Source of the DNA: Bacillus sp. FJAT-27916
GTDB lineage: Bacteria; Bacillota; Bacilli; Bacillales; Pradoshiaceae
Assembly: GCF_001183965.1 (NCBI RefSeq)
Contig: NZ_LFZV01000001.1
Location: forward strand, 2,984,352-3,048,351
Length of the DNA stretch: 64,000 nucleotides
Reading direction: 5' to 3'
Below the pieces are notes generated by a model. It worked only from the letters and a program-made list of their open reading frames with translations, was not told where the DNA came from and made no database searches. Positions within the stretch are counted from its first letter, which is position 1. Each line of letters starts with the position of its first letter. A program made the translations under genes and the position numbers. Positions 42,994 through 51,815 of the stretch are shown one piece after another.

Positions 42994-44502
42994 TTATAAG
43001 AAGGGAGATAGCAATCTTGATAAGGACTCAAAGAAACGTACGAAGAAGTTGCGGTTCTGAAAGGTTTCACTGTGAAGTTCATTAGAGACAAGCAAGTCAT
43101 GCAAGTAATCGTGAACAAGCTTTTTGACACTGTTGGTGCGATACAAGAACGCATTCACCTCAAAGTTTAAATGGAAGCTCCGCATATCCATATTGGATGT
43201 ACCAATTGAAGCGAGCTGCCCGTCTACAATCATAATCTTAGAATGCATGAAGCCTTCCCTGTATTCATAGATTTTCACCCCAGCTTCAAGTAATTCAGGG
43301 TAATACGACCTGGAGGCATGGAAGACAATACGGCTGTCAGGGTTGCTAGGCGCCAGCAGCCTTACATCAATTCCGCTCAGAGCCGCAACCTTTAAGGCGG
43401 AGAATATATCCTCATCCGGTATGAAATAAGGGGAGGCAATCCATACTGATTCTTTCGCTGACGTGATCATAGAGAAGTATATATTTTTGATTACACTCCA
43501 TTCATTATCAGGCCCGCCTGCAAGAACCTGAACTCCGCCATGAATTTCATTCGGCGTTTCCTTCGGCATTAAATAATCTTCCGTCAAGAAGCTATGGTCG
43601 GTCATATAATACCAATCTTGAATAAATATTAACTGCAAGGCTCTGACACCCTCACCCTTCAATCGTAAATGAGTGTCCCGCCAGAACCCAATTGATTCAT
43701 CCTTTCCTAAATACTCATCCCCAATGTTCAATCCGCCGACAAAGCCAATATAGCCATCCACGACGATAATTTTACGATGGTTACGGAAATTAAATTTATT
43801 ATTTAAGAAGGGAATCTTCACGGGTCCAAATGCAACCACTTCTATCCCCCAGGCTCTCATTTCACGGATGAATTTAGCCGGAAGCCTCCAGGAACCGACA
43901 TCATCATACAAGAACCTGACTTTCACCCCTTGCTTCGCTTTCTCAATTAGAATATCTTTTATCTCTGACCCCAATTCATCATTTCGTACAATATAATATT
44001 CCATATGTATATGATTCTCTGCTGAACGTAAGGCTTCTTTAATTGCCTCGAATGTTTCCTGGCCATTTGTCAGAACTTCTGTTTCAGTGGAGATAGAAAT
44101 ATTCGTATTGCCGAGTTTTTCAGCGAGTCCTAGAAGTTTATCGTAGTCATCATCCCCAATCGCTGGATGTGTATAGCCTTCTTTCGGAGCTTTACTCCCT
44201 AAATAAACCTTTTTATCAAGGAAGTATTTCTTCTTGAACATTCTCTCCTTTCGATAATTGCGACCAAATAATAAATAAAAGATAAATCCTAACAATGGAA
44301 AAGCGCCTAACACTACAAGCCAGGCCAGCGTCTGCGTCGGATGCCGATTTTCCATAAAAATAATAAAACCGATAAAGATAACTGATAATGTCCCTCCAAT
44401 ACTGATGTACTGGACAAGATCACTCTGAATATTCTCGCGGTATAAATAAGTAACAATAAAAATGGTTAATAAGAATAAAATGATTTTAACCGTGGTCTTC
44501 AT
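42994..44502 (-). CDS. cls: Cardiolipin synthase
   Basis: A 502-residue phospholipase-D-type synthase that joins two phosphatidylglycerols into cardiolipin at the membrane. Two N-terminal membrane helices (IILFLLTIFIVTYLY; LAWLVVLGAFPLLGFIFYLLFG) precede two HKD motifs: NHRKIIVVDGYIGFVGGLN and MHSKIMIVDGQLASIGTSN. The C-terminus LSRLLSPFL is also typical. It sits between coiA and mecA, a position not filled by a cls gene in B. subtilis. Confidence 0.93.
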   Translation of the reverse strand: MKTTVKIILFLLTIFIVTYLYRENIQSDLVQYISIGGTLSVIFIGFIIFMENRHPTQTLAWLVVLGAFPLLGFIFYLLFGRNYRKERMFKKKYFLDKKVYLGSKAPKEGYTHPAIGDDDYDKLLGLAEKLGNTNISISTETEVLTNGQETFEAIKEALRSAENHIHMEYYIVRNDELGSEIKDILIEKAKQGVKVRFLYDDVGSWRLPAKFIREMRAWGIEVVAFGPVKIPFLNNKFNFRNHRKIIVVDGYIGFVGGLNIGDEYLGKDESIGFWRDTHLRLKGEGVRALQLIFIQDWYYMTDHSFLTEDYLMPKETPNEIHGGVQVLAGGPDNEWSVIKNIYFSMITSAKESVWIASPYFIPDEDIFSALKVAALSGIDVRLLAPSNPDSRIVFHASRSYYPELLEAGVKIYEYREGFMHSKIMIVDGQLASIGTSNMDMRSFHLNFEVNAFLYRTNSVKKLVHDYLHDLLVSNELHSETFQNRNFFVRFFESLSRLLSPFL

Positions 44503-44592
44503 GCCTATTCACCCTAATCCTCAAAATGTAGTACGACCTTCCTCTATACCCATTTTTAGGGTTTTTGACCCCTGCTTGCTATTAAAGAATAA

Positions 44593-44624
44593 TAAAAAGC
44601 TAGTTCCCAAAATGGAAACTAGCT
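44593..44624 (-). terminator. Terminator of mecA
   Basis: Minus-strand stem AGCTAGTT / AACTAGCT followed by a U-rich run. Confidence 0.85.
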
Positions 44625-44632
44625 GATTACAA

Positions 44633-45292
44633 TCATGCAAAATATTGATTAACTGTCTTAAATACATCTTCCTGTATAATGACAGAACCATATTCCTCAA
44701 TTCGATGAATGGTTACCCTTGATTCATCCGAATACTCTAGAAGGATGGATAAAATATTGTCTATTTCATCTTCTTCAAATTCCCCTTCAGGGAATTCAAC
44801 ATAAAGATAGTATTTATTCTCAAAGGAGTATAGTTTCGTGAGTACTCCATGGACTCCATTTGTTTTGCTGAGTGCCACAACATCCTCAAAATCTTGGAAA
44901 GTAAGGACAAACTGAAGCGGTCCTTCTTCTACAGCTTGTTCATCCATTGATTGCTCCGGATGAAAATGTTCATTCAGCATTGATTCAATCTTCAGATCAA
45001 CCGCATTGGCTGGGTCGTCAATCGGCAAGTCGAACTTTTGGCCGTCCTTGGAGAGTTGAGCACGCGTAACTAACACTTCTAATCCTTTTTCAAGTGCTTG
45101 GATTTGAATCCAAAGTGGACCTTCTACTGTAAAATCCTCTTCTTCGTGCACTTCATCCATCATTTCCCAGAATAGTTCTTCGCTGCGGTCCCGGTTATAC
45201 CAGATCTCTTCACGATCGAAGCCGCGCTTCTCTATGTCTCCGTATGAAATATAGAATTTCACAGTGTTTTCATTAATACGCTCGATTTCCAT
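44633..45292 (-). CDS. mecA: Adaptor protein MecA
   Basis: A 219-residue adaptor that delivers ComK, Spo0A-linked and other clients to ClpCP. The N-terminal client-binding domain starts MEIERINENTVKFYISYGDIEKRGFDREEIWYNR, an acidic linker follows (DEVHEEEDFTVEG, then SMDEQAVEEG), and the C-terminal ClpC-binding domain contains FQDFEDVVALSK and YLYVEFPEGEFEEDEID. Length is standard. In this cluster it is next to spx, and both are degraded or delivered by Clp proteases. Confidence 0.94.
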   Translation of the reverse strand: MEIERINENTVKFYISYGDIEKRGFDREEIWYNRDRSEELFWEMMDEVHEEEDFTVEGPLWIQIQALEKGLEVLVTRAQLSKDGQKFDLPIDDPANAVDLKIESMLNEHFHPEQSMDEQAVEEGPLQFVLTFQDFEDVVALSKTNGVHGVLTKLYSFENKYYLYVEFPEGEFEEDEIDNILSILLEYSDESRVTIHRIEEYGSVIIQEDVFKTVNQYFA

Positions 45293-45505
45293 GATTCACT
45301 CTCTCCCTTCTGGTTTGAGGTCAATTGAAGGGATTACCCCCAAACTAGGTTGTTATATCTTTTCCCTGTTTTAAAAAATGTTAATCATGGATGAACCTTT
45401 CGTCAAGTGTGGTCCTAGTTATATTTTATGATAAATATATGGCAGAGGGAAACAAAATAACCTATTTTTATTAAAATAAACAAAAAGCCCATTTAAATGA
45501 ACGTG

Positions 45506-45533
45506 AAAAGCCCCTTGCTGCTTAACAAGGGGC
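45506..45533 (-). terminator. Terminator of spx
   Basis: Minus-strand stem GCCCCTTG / CAAGGGGC followed by TTTTC, 15 bases past the stop. Confidence 0.88.
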
Positions 45534-45547
45534 AGAATGTAATGCAG

Positions 45548-45943
45548 TTAGTTTACTAGGCGTTGAGCTTCGCGAAGTTGAAAGGTTCTGACTTTCCGAG
45601 GAAGGAATCGTCTAATTTCATCTTCATTATAGCCGACCTGTAATCTCTTTTCATCGATAATGATTGGTCTTCTTAACAAACCTGGATTTTGCTGGATAAT
45701 GGTGAACAGTTCTTGCAATGGCAGATTATCTAAGTTCACATTCAGCTTCTGGAATGTTTTTGAACGTGTAGAGATGATTTCATCTGTTCCATCCTCTGTC
45801 ATGCGAAGGATTTCCTTAATCTCATCAAGACTCAATGTTTCTGAGAATATATTACGTTCTTTATATGGAATATCGTGTTCTTCTAACCACGCTTTTGCCT
45901 TTCTACATGACGTACAGCTAGGTGATGTGTATAGTGTTACCAT
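45548..45943 (-). CDS. spx: Redox regulator Spx
   Basis: A 131-residue ArsC-like transcription factor that binds the RNA polymerase alpha C-terminal domain. The redox switch C10-T-S-C13 ([14 protein letters not shown]), the segment [26 protein letters not shown] and the C-terminal ClpXP-recognised tail [13 protein letters not shown] are present. The gene follows yjbC and precedes mecA; its adaptor YjbH is encoded about 6 kb to the left. Oxidation of the CxxC activates the disulfide-stress regulon. Confidence 0.96.
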   Translation of the reverse strand: MVTLYTSPSCTSCRKAKAWLEEHDIPYKERNIFSETLSLDEIKEILRMTEDGTDEIISTRSKTFQKLNVNLDNLPLQELFTIIQQNPGLLRRPIIIDEKRLQVGYNEDEIRRFLPRKVRTFQLREAQRLVN

Positions 45944-46287
45944 TCCCTGTCACTCTCCCTATCGTTATAGTTCGCAAATCCATCAGTGGCTTTATATTCG
46001 ACTATGTAAAGTTATAGGTTTATAATATTGGTAATGTGATTATATTGTAATTATTATAAATAAGAAACACATTAAATTTATTATACATGATAAATATTGG
46101 GTTGGGTAGATTTTTTTAGAAAAACCTGCCTCAATTTCTCAATATTACACAAAACATAATATTGATGAAATATTTGTCATATTAACCAAATCTAAAGTAC
46201 CATTTCTATGGACTTAATAGGAAAGTATTTCAATCCCCTTATTCTATTTAATACCCGCTGCCAATTGCGAGTAAACATCCCTTACAC
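45944..46287. other. AT-rich upstream region of spx
   Basis: About 340 bases without a coding frame between yjbC and spx. Repeated AT-rich runs could hold spx promoters. TATAAT occurs near 46020 (minus strand ATTATA). I cannot place regulators. Confidence 0.4.
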
Positions 46288-46323
46288 AGGTCAAAAGCTG
46301 AGGCAATTACACCTCAGCTTTTG
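46288..46323 (-). terminator. Hairpin overlapping the yjbC stop
   Basis: Perfect 12-bp inverted repeat CAAAAGCTGAGG (46292-46303) / CCTCAGCTTTTG (46312-46323) with a short U-run on the minus strand; a terminator that separates yjbC from spx. Confidence 0.75.
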
Positions 46324-46892
46324 ATTTCTTCTAATATATCTGCCTTATCAACATGAATCTTTAAAGCCTGCTCTGTCGGTTCAAACGAACGGCCATATAG
46401 TTCTTCATCCCTGTACGTATGAAGCTCCCGATATACATCTTGCATTCCCTTTAATACATCATGCTCCATGAGTGCAGGGTCCGGGGACCAATAAAGAATC
46501 TCAAGCTCCACTTCCTCCTCTGTTGCTGGGGAGGTTTTTTTATAATAAACAGAGCTCGCATGCTGGAAGCCTTCACGTTTATAAAAACGAAGTCTGCTTT
46601 CTGTGTCTTGCTCCGTTTCATTAACTGGCTCAACTTCGAGAAAGATCGGCTTACCCTTCAGCTTCAATTGCTCAAGCAGCTTCTTTCCTATCCCGTTGCC
46701 TCTCACATTGCCAATGACATATAAATAATCAATGAAGATAAACTCATCTCTTTCTGCATACAGTAGAATATGGTTTTTTCCTTCATCAATGTAATAGTTC
46801 TTGTTTTTATTATTCAATAGAGCATCAAAATGTTCCTTAGATTTCATTTCTTCCTTTGGGAAATACTCTTTTAGTTTATTGTACCAAGTCAT
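46314..46892 (-). CDS. yjbC: GNAT acetyltransferase YjbC
   Basis: A 192-residue acetyltransferase that matches B. subtilis YjbC in length and location just upstream of spx. The acetyl-CoA loop is VIGNVRGNGIGKKLLEQL (RxxGxG), followed by IFLEVEPVNETEQDTESRLRFYKREGF. The acidic C-terminal 60 residues are typical. ATG 46892 is preceded by AAAGGAG at slightly long spacing. In B. subtilis yjbC-spx are co-transcribed under stress; here a 370-base gap and a hairpin lie between them. Confidence 0.88.
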   Translation of the reverse strand: MTWYNKLKEYFPKEEMKSKEHFDALLNNKNKNYYIDEGKNHILLYAERDEFIFIDYLYVIGNVRGNGIGKKLLEQLKLKGKPIFLEVEPVNETEQDTESRLRFYKREGFQHASSVYYKKTSPATEEEVELEILYWSPDPALMEHDVLKGMQDVYRELHTYRDEELYGRSFEPTEQALKIHVDKADILEEIKS

Positions 46893-47055
46893 GTGTCTTG
46901 TCTTCTCTCCTTTGATTTCTGGTTGCACTTAAGTCAAACGGCAACACGCATTTTTACATTCTTTACACTTTTTCCCTTTTCATCTGCTAAATAACCGGCT
47001 AGAATGGAATTGTAAAGAACTTTACATTCATGAAATATATTGGAGGGACCCTTGA

Positions 47056-47241
47056 ATGACCGAATATGCAGTTGATTTCTTCTTGTTCGCTTTATTTGTC
47101 ATTGGTTTAACGGCCTTTATGGGCCCGCTTACAAACGGTATCGGCCATCTCCTTTCCCCTCGTCAGAAGAGAAACTCCTTTGTGAAACAAACAAGCCTGT
47201 CACAAGCAGGATTCAAGTCGGTCGGCGGCAAGCCAAAGTAA
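47056..47241 (+). CDS. Small membrane protein, 61 residues
   Basis: One or two membrane helices (DFFLFALFVIGLTAFMGPLT) followed by a basic, Ser-rich tail (SPRQKRNSFVKQTSLSQAG). GGAGGG lies eight bases before the ATG and a hairpin terminator (AAAGCAGC / GCTGCTTT, 47243-47285) follows. I do not recognise it. It is divergent from yjbC and convergent with the glycoside-hydrolase-like gene. Confidence 0.65.
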   Translation: MTEYAVDFFLFALFVIGLTAFMGPLTNGIGHLLSPRQKRNSFVKQTSLSQAGFKSVGGKPK

Positions 47242-47242
47242 T

Positions 47243-47285
47243 AAAAAAGCAGCGAGTCCGCTTCGGTCTTGCTGCTTTTCTTCAT
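47243..47285. terminator. Terminator between convergent genes
   Basis: Stem AAAAAGCAGC / GCTGCTTTT with a 17-base loop and flanking A/T runs. Confidence 0.8.
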
Positions 47286-47286
47286 T

Positions 47287-48474
47287 TTATGGTGTATAGT
47301 CCACCCCAGGGGTGTATCGATTACCGGAATTCCATAGAAGGAATTCATCTATTCCTTCCTCATTCAAAGCCTTGATTTGAGCCTCTACTTCTTCTTTTCC
47401 ATAAGGCATATAATTGCCCTTGCCAAGCCACGTAGCGGTGAAATCCTGAATCCAAGGCCTTGATACCGGTGGATTCTTCAATTCACCAAGCTTTTTATTC
47501 TCAAGCTTGGCATATTCTTTAATCAGCTGGTATGGCTCAAGGTCTGGCTTCGTGATACCAAAATAAGAGGTCCAATGACTTGGATAAATCATCGAGGAAA
47601 TGACATCAACATGTTCTGAGATCTTCGAGAAATTCTGTCCAATTCCTGGTGCCTCCGGCAAGGTTGCCGAATACCCGAATATATCAACGGACACTTCAAC
47701 ATCATAAGGCTCAAGCTTCTCCTTCGCATAAGCCACAAAGTCCGTTACAGCATTCACTCGGTGCTGTACATTATCTACAGCTTTATCTCCGTAATCGCCG
47801 ACGGAATATTTAAGCTCATTATCCCTTCTTTCAAATCCTTCAGGAAAACGGACATAATCAAATTGGATCTCTTCAAAGCCCATCTTAGCTGCTTCAATCG
47901 CGATGTCGACATTATAATCCCATACTTCCTTCACAAATGGGTTTACGAAGGACTCCCCGCGTCCATTCTTCCAAACCTCTTCCCCGTCCTTAAAGGACCA
48001 TTCCGGCTTCTTGTTCGCTAAATAGCTGTCCTTAAAGACAACCACACGGGCAATTGGATATATTTCCCGCTTTTCCATATCCTTCAGCAATTTCTCCGGA
48101 TTCTTAATCAAGTTCATTCCCGCTTTTGCATAAGGCTTCGACTCATCCGGCAGATAAGTCAAATTCCCGCGGTCATCCTTAATATCAATGACCATCGCAT
48201 TCAAATCTGTCGACTCAATTAATTGGACAAGTTCTTGATATTTGCTCCCGCCGGCAGAATTGCCCGTTACATAAACTCCCCGAACCGCATCTGGATAGGT
48301 AAAGGAATAGTTCCCCCCTGGAAAGCGATTCATATCAGCCGGCAGTTCCTTGTTCTCAATGCTAATCTTTTGTTCACTATGTAATTTAACCTGTCTGCCC
48401 TCAGCACTCGCCTCCGCACTCCATGCAGAAAAAGCGAGCAGATTCAACAAAATCAACTGTTTCACTATTCTCAT
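47287..48474 (-). CDS. Secreted putative glycoside hydrolase (DUF4015 family)
   Basis: About 395 residues with a signal peptide (MRIVKQLILLNLLAFSAWSA, cleavage near AEASA). The body has the TIM-barrel features of the DUF4015 putative glycosyl hydrolase family: VRGVYVTGNSAGG, LNAMVIDIKDDRGNLTY, GFEEIQFDYVRFPEG, VSVDIFGYSATLPEAPG, HVDVISSMIYPSHW and DEFLLWNSGNRYT. The substrate, perhaps a secondary wall polymer or exopolysaccharide, is unknown. ATG at 48483 is an alternative start. Monocistronic. Confidence 0.85.
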   Translation of the reverse strand: MRIVKQLILLNLLAFSAWSAEASAEGRQVKLHSEQKISIENKELPADMNRFPGGNYSFTYPDAVRGVYVTGNSAGGSKYQELVQLIESTDLNAMVIDIKDDRGNLTYLPDESKPYAKAGMNLIKNPEKLLKDMEKREIYPIARVVVFKDSYLANKKPEWSFKDGEEVWKNGRGESFVNPFVKEVWDYNVDIAIEAAKMGFEEIQFDYVRFPEGFERRDNELKYSVGDYGDKAVDNVQHRVNAVTDFVAYAKEKLEPYDVEVSVDIFGYSATLPEAPGIGQNFSKISEHVDVISSMIYPSHWTSYFGITKPDLEPYQLIKEYAKLENKKLGELKNPPVSRPWIQDFTATWLGKGNYMPYGKEEVEAQIKALNEEGIDEFLLWNSGNRYTPGVDYTP

Positions 48475-48625
48475 TCTTCCCATCCACTCCTCTCTTTTCC
48501 ATTTACCACCATTCATTATACACTATTCTCCAAATTACACAGAATTATGTATCTTTCATCTGGCATTAATCCACTGAATATTCCTTCTGTTCTTTTGTAA
48601 ATGAAAACGAATAAACGGACATCTC

Positions 48626-49021
48626 TTAGACTAAACCGGCTGCCATGCTGCTTCTTTTCCTCCAAAACTCATCAAAGAGGATATAGGCTATCGCACCAAT
48701 GGTACCAAGGATATTGAAAAATAAGTTACTTTCCTCCAGAGATAAAAATAGAGACAGGGATAAACAATAGATTAGCAGTTTTATAGCCATTCGATGATGC
48801 TCGTTTTGAGCAAAATAAGCAAAACATTTACCAATGATCGAGGATACAAATCCAAAGCGAAACACTAAAAGGGAGGTGTACATAATTGTTATTAACGTAA
48901 AAGGTATGATGTCGACCAATTGAATATCTTCGATAAATAGTAGAAACCCAACAAAGAGGAATGCAATAAAGACTGTTACAACTAAGACAGTTAATAAATT
49001 TCGTAGAATGATTTTGATCAA
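48626..49021 (-). CDS. Four-helix membrane protein, function unknown
   Basis: About 131 residues starting at TTG 49021 with GGAGGACTT upstream. Four hydrophobic segments are clear (LLTVLVVTVFIAFLFVGFLLF, IIPFTLITIMYTSLLVF, AIKLLIYCLSLSLFLSL, FNILGTIGAIAYILF), ending WRKRSSMAAGLV. No motif identifies it. It lies alone between the hydrolase and YibF genes, with the same strand. Confidence 0.6.
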   Translation of the reverse strand: MIKIILRNLLTVLVVTVFIAFLFVGFLLFIEDIQLVDIIPFTLITIMYTSLLVFRFGFVSSIIGKCFAYFAQNEHHRMAIKLLIYCLSLSLFLSLEESNLFFNILGTIGAIAYILFDEFWRKRSSMAAGLV

Positions 49022-49093
49022 AAGTCCTCCAATAAATATTTGTCCTCTCAATAATTTTACAATTATTTACAAATGCATTCAACTTACACCAAC

Positions 49094-49122
49094 AAAAAAA
49101 TTCTCCCCGAAAAGGGAGAATT
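49094..49122 (-). terminator. Terminator of the yibE-yibF pair
   Basis: Minus-strand stem AATTCTCCC / GGGGAGAATT followed by a run of seven Us. Confidence 0.88.
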
Positions 49123-49138
49123 CATTCAATAATTTCTA

Positions 49139-49906
49139 CTATGTCTCAGTCTTCTTCACTCTCGTAAAGACATAGGCTGTAATCCAGGCGGTCATTGGAA
49201 TAACTAATGCCACTCCAGTGCCTGCACAGAATATTGTCATCATTTCGGCACTGAAAATCTTCGAATTGATGATTTCACCAAAGGAATAGTCTAAATCCTT
49301 AAACCAAATCAACAGGGCCATATACCCGCCAAAAAAGGCAAAGAATAATGTATTAGCACTTGTACCTAAAATGTCTTTACCAATTTGGATGCCGAACGAG
49401 AAGAATTCTTTCCTGCTCGCATAAGGATGATGGAAGCGCATCTCAAACATTGGAGAAGAGATAGCCATGGCAGCATCCGTTATCGCACCGATTGTACTCA
49501 TGATAATAACAGATGCAGCAATCTTCACAAAGTCAGTTCCTATGTAAAGGGAGAAAATCGTCAACTCCTCCACTTCTTCTTCTCCGAATCCTTGTATCTT
49601 CGAAGCATCAGTCAGAACCCATATGAATGCAAGCAGAACAATAATGGTCAAAAGCGAAGCAAGAAAGGCTGTTTTTGTTTTTGTATTTATTTCATTAATA
49701 AAGAACAAATTTATGCAGCCAATAATCACGCAGGCAATAAACGTTACGATGATTGGGTCAGCCTGCGGAATTAACATGATAATGACTGAAATCATCAGAA
49801 CCATAAAGTTGAAGAATATTGCAATAAAAGACCTGGCCCCTTTTCTCCCTCCGATGATCAGCATAAGGATAAACAACAGAAGCGCCAGTGACACAAGTGT
49901 ATTCAT
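49139..49906 (-). CDS. YibE/F-family membrane protein (YibF-like)
   Basis: A 255-residue membrane protein with seven predicted helices. The family signature STIGAITDAAMAISSPMFEM and the later GKDILGTSANTLFFAFFGGYM are nearly repeated in its partner. YibE/F proteins are seen in pairs in Firmicutes and are thought to be membrane transport-like proteins of unknown substrate. It overlaps the YibE-like gene by four bases (ATGA type), so they form a unit. Confidence 0.82.
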   Translation of the reverse strand: MNTLVSLALLLFILMLIIGGRKGARSFIAIFFNFMVLMISVIIMLIPQADPIIVTFIACVIIGCINLFFINEINTKTKTAFLASLLTIIVLLAFIWVLTDASKIQGFGEEEVEELTIFSLYIGTDFVKIAASVIIMSTIGAITDAAMAISSPMFEMRFHHPYASRKEFFSFGIQIGKDILGTSANTLFFAFFGGYMALLIWFKDLDYSFGEIINSKIFSAEMMTIFCAGTGVALVIPMTAWITAYVFTRVKKTET

Positions 49907-51024
49907 AGCCTGCTCCTTTTTCGATTAATAAAGAAAATCGCCGTATATAATCCAATCGGAATAGTGATGACGATTCCAATTCCTCCCGCAAATGCTCTAG
50001 CCATCTCTAATGAAAGATTCATTGAAAGGGTAAATCCAAGAGGGGATGCATTCTTTAAATACAGGATTAACATAGGAATTGACCCGCTTATATAAGCGAA
50101 AAATAAAATATTGGTCATTGTCCCCATTATATCCTTGCCAATCTCAAATCCAGATGTCTGCAGTGCTTTAACCGATATATCAGGCTTCTTTTCATAAAGT
50201 CCAAAGATAGAAGAAACAAGCGTAATAGCCACATCCATGACAGCACCAAGCGACCCAATGAATAACCCAGCCAGGAATACCATCCGGTATGGGCTCGTCA
50301 AGAATTGCATTTCTTCATAGCGCAGACCGCTGTCCTTCGTCATTTCCATCACAAGAAATGTCAGACCAAATGATACAAAAGTCCCGAGCAAGGTCGTTAT
50401 AATAGCAGCAAAGGTCTTCTCATTAAGGCCATTGACAAGTATAAGAGAAATAACAGTAAAAATAACAACAGAGCCACCACAAATCCAGAGTAAACTTATG
50501 CCTGTGCCCAGATAAACATCCAATGCATAAGACAAGATGGACGCATTCACCACAAGACTAATAACCGCAAAAAAACCCTGTTTCCTTCCAACAAATAAAA
50601 GCGTTAAAATGAACACCCATGCCGCCAGCAGCACATAGTGATCTCTCTTTAACGACTGGATGGTGCCAGTGAGCGAATCAGTCTCACTTGATTCCTTAAT
50701 AGTGACAAAAACATCGTTGCCAACTTGATAATCTATATCATATGCTCCCGAATCAGAATACATATTGGTTAAAGAAATCACCTGACCCTTTAGATCACCA
50801 TTTCTCATGACTGCTTTCATTTCCTGCGTATAGAGGGAATCATGATTCTCAAATCGATCCAATAAGTCCTCCGTATCAACAGTCTTTACCTCTGTCACTT
50901 CTGCTATAGGCTTATCATAAAGTGCATGATTATGATTCACAAACACAATAGAAGAAAGGATGCAAATCGCAAGCAGGAGAGCGCGAAATAACGGTTTATT
51001 TACTTTCAACAAGAAGCTACGCAA
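49903..51024 (-). CDS. YibE/F-family membrane protein (YibE-like)
   Basis: A 373-residue protein with an N-terminal helix (LFRALLLAICILSSIVFVNH), an external domain of about 90 residues (residues 30-125: DLKGQVISLTNMYSDSGAYDIDYQV), and seven to eight helices in the rest. Signature SLGAVMDVAITLVSSIFGLYE and GKDIMGTMTNILFFAYISGS match the family. First gene of the pair; the TTG/ATG start is preceded by GGGGG in a weak context. Role unknown. Confidence 0.82.
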   Translation of the reverse strand: MRSFLLKVNKPLFRALLLAICILSSIVFVNHNHALYDKPIAEVTEVKTVDTEDLLDRFENHDSLYTQEMKAVMRNGDLKGQVISLTNMYSDSGAYDIDYQVGNDVFVTIKESSETDSLTGTIQSLKRDHYVLLAAWVFILTLLFVGRKQGFFAVISLVVNASILSYALDVYLGTGISLLWICGGSVVIFTVISLILVNGLNEKTFAAIITTLLGTFVSFGLTFLVMEMTKDSGLRYEEMQFLTSPYRMVFLAGLFIGSLGAVMDVAITLVSSIFGLYEKKPDISVKALQTSGFEIGKDIMGTMTNILFFAYISGSIPMLILYLKNASPLGFTLSMNLSLEMARAFAGGIGIVITIPIGLYTAIFFINRKRSRL

Positions 51025-51362
51025 GACAACACCCCCAGTACTAGAATCTTACTATATGTATTGGAGTTAGAATAGCAAGACTTTGTTTCCCTCGTCAATT
51101 AAATCCACAAAAAAGAAGATTCTGTTCAATCTTCATACCCTTTAATAAATTGGCTTCTGTTTTGTTCAAAAGAGAAGGGTTCGTTTATTTAAAAACACTT
51201 ACAGGAATATCAATCAATTCCATTAAGGAAGAAAGAAAAAATAGTTGCATAAACAACTATCTATTATTATACTAATATAATGTTTATTGAATGAATGCAT
51301 ATAGTTGATAGGTAAATAACAGAATTGCATATTTTCTTTCTAAACAAATTCTGTAAGAGAGG
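51025..51362. other. Divergent region between yibE and marR
   Basis: About 340 bases. It holds an inverted repeat GAAGATT / AATCTTC (51113-51133) that would end a minus-strand transcript, though no gene lies upstream of it, then an AT-rich segment and the marR promoter/operator at 51241-51307. Confidence 0.45.
51241..51273 (+). promoter_or_regulatory. marR promoter with embedded operator
   Basis: Perfect palindrome ATAGTTG-CATAAA-CAACTAT (51241-51260). The -35 TTGCAT (51245-51250) lies inside it, followed by a 17-base spacer and -10 TATACT (51268-51273). A further half-site, ATAGTTG, occurs at 51301-51307. A MarR dimer binding here would block RNA polymerase. Confidence 0.7.
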
Positions 51363-51815
51363 GTGACAGTTAATATGAATAGTAATCATTCAGAGGATAT
51401 TGGACGTTATATCGCGAAAATTTATTGTAAAGGGTCAGCCTTAATATCTAAAGAGCTCCAGGAATATGGAATCGGCTCTGGACAATACGCCTTTCTCTTA
51501 CAACTTTACCGCAAAGACGGCGTAAGTCAGGAGGAGCTGGCAAAGCTTCTTTTAGTCGACAAAGCAACCGTTGCTAGAGCGATAAAGAAATTAGAGGAGG
51601 AGAATTTAGTTTATCGGGTTCGCAATGAAAAAGATAAACGCTATTACAAGGTTTTTATTACAGAAAAAGCATTGAACATTAAGGAAGAAGTATTTAATAA
51701 ACTTCACGCTTGGGACGAAACCATCAAACAGAGTTTAACAAAAGAAGAAGAAGCACAGATGACTTATCTGCTGAAAAAAATCACAACCAGCTTATTGAAA
51801 GGAGAAAACCATTGA
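51363..51815 (+). CDS. MarR-family transcriptional regulator
   Basis: A 150-residue winged-helix protein: an N-terminal helix pair, recognition region SQEELAKLLLVDKATVARAIKKLEEENLV, the wing VRNEKDKRYYKVFIT and a C-terminal dimerisation helix. It begins with a GTG/ATG-preceded GAGAGGG. The TGA overlaps the TTG start of the MATE exporter (51812-51815), so the regulator and pump are co-translated; the palindrome in its own promoter suggests auto-repression relieved by a drug. Confidence 0.92.
   Translation: MTVNMNSNHSEDIGRYIAKIYCKGSALISKELQEYGIGSGQYAFLLQLYRKDGVSQEELAKLLLVDKATVARAIKKLEEENLVYRVRNEKDKRYYKVFITEKALNIKEEVFNKLHAWDETIKQSLTKEEEAQMTYLLKKITTSLLKGENH

Noticed and set aside
51710-51811. 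N-terminal extension of the MATE transporter
   Set aside because: Lies in another frame of marR; homologous proteins begin at MNNQNVLGTESIG, which fits the TTG at 51812.
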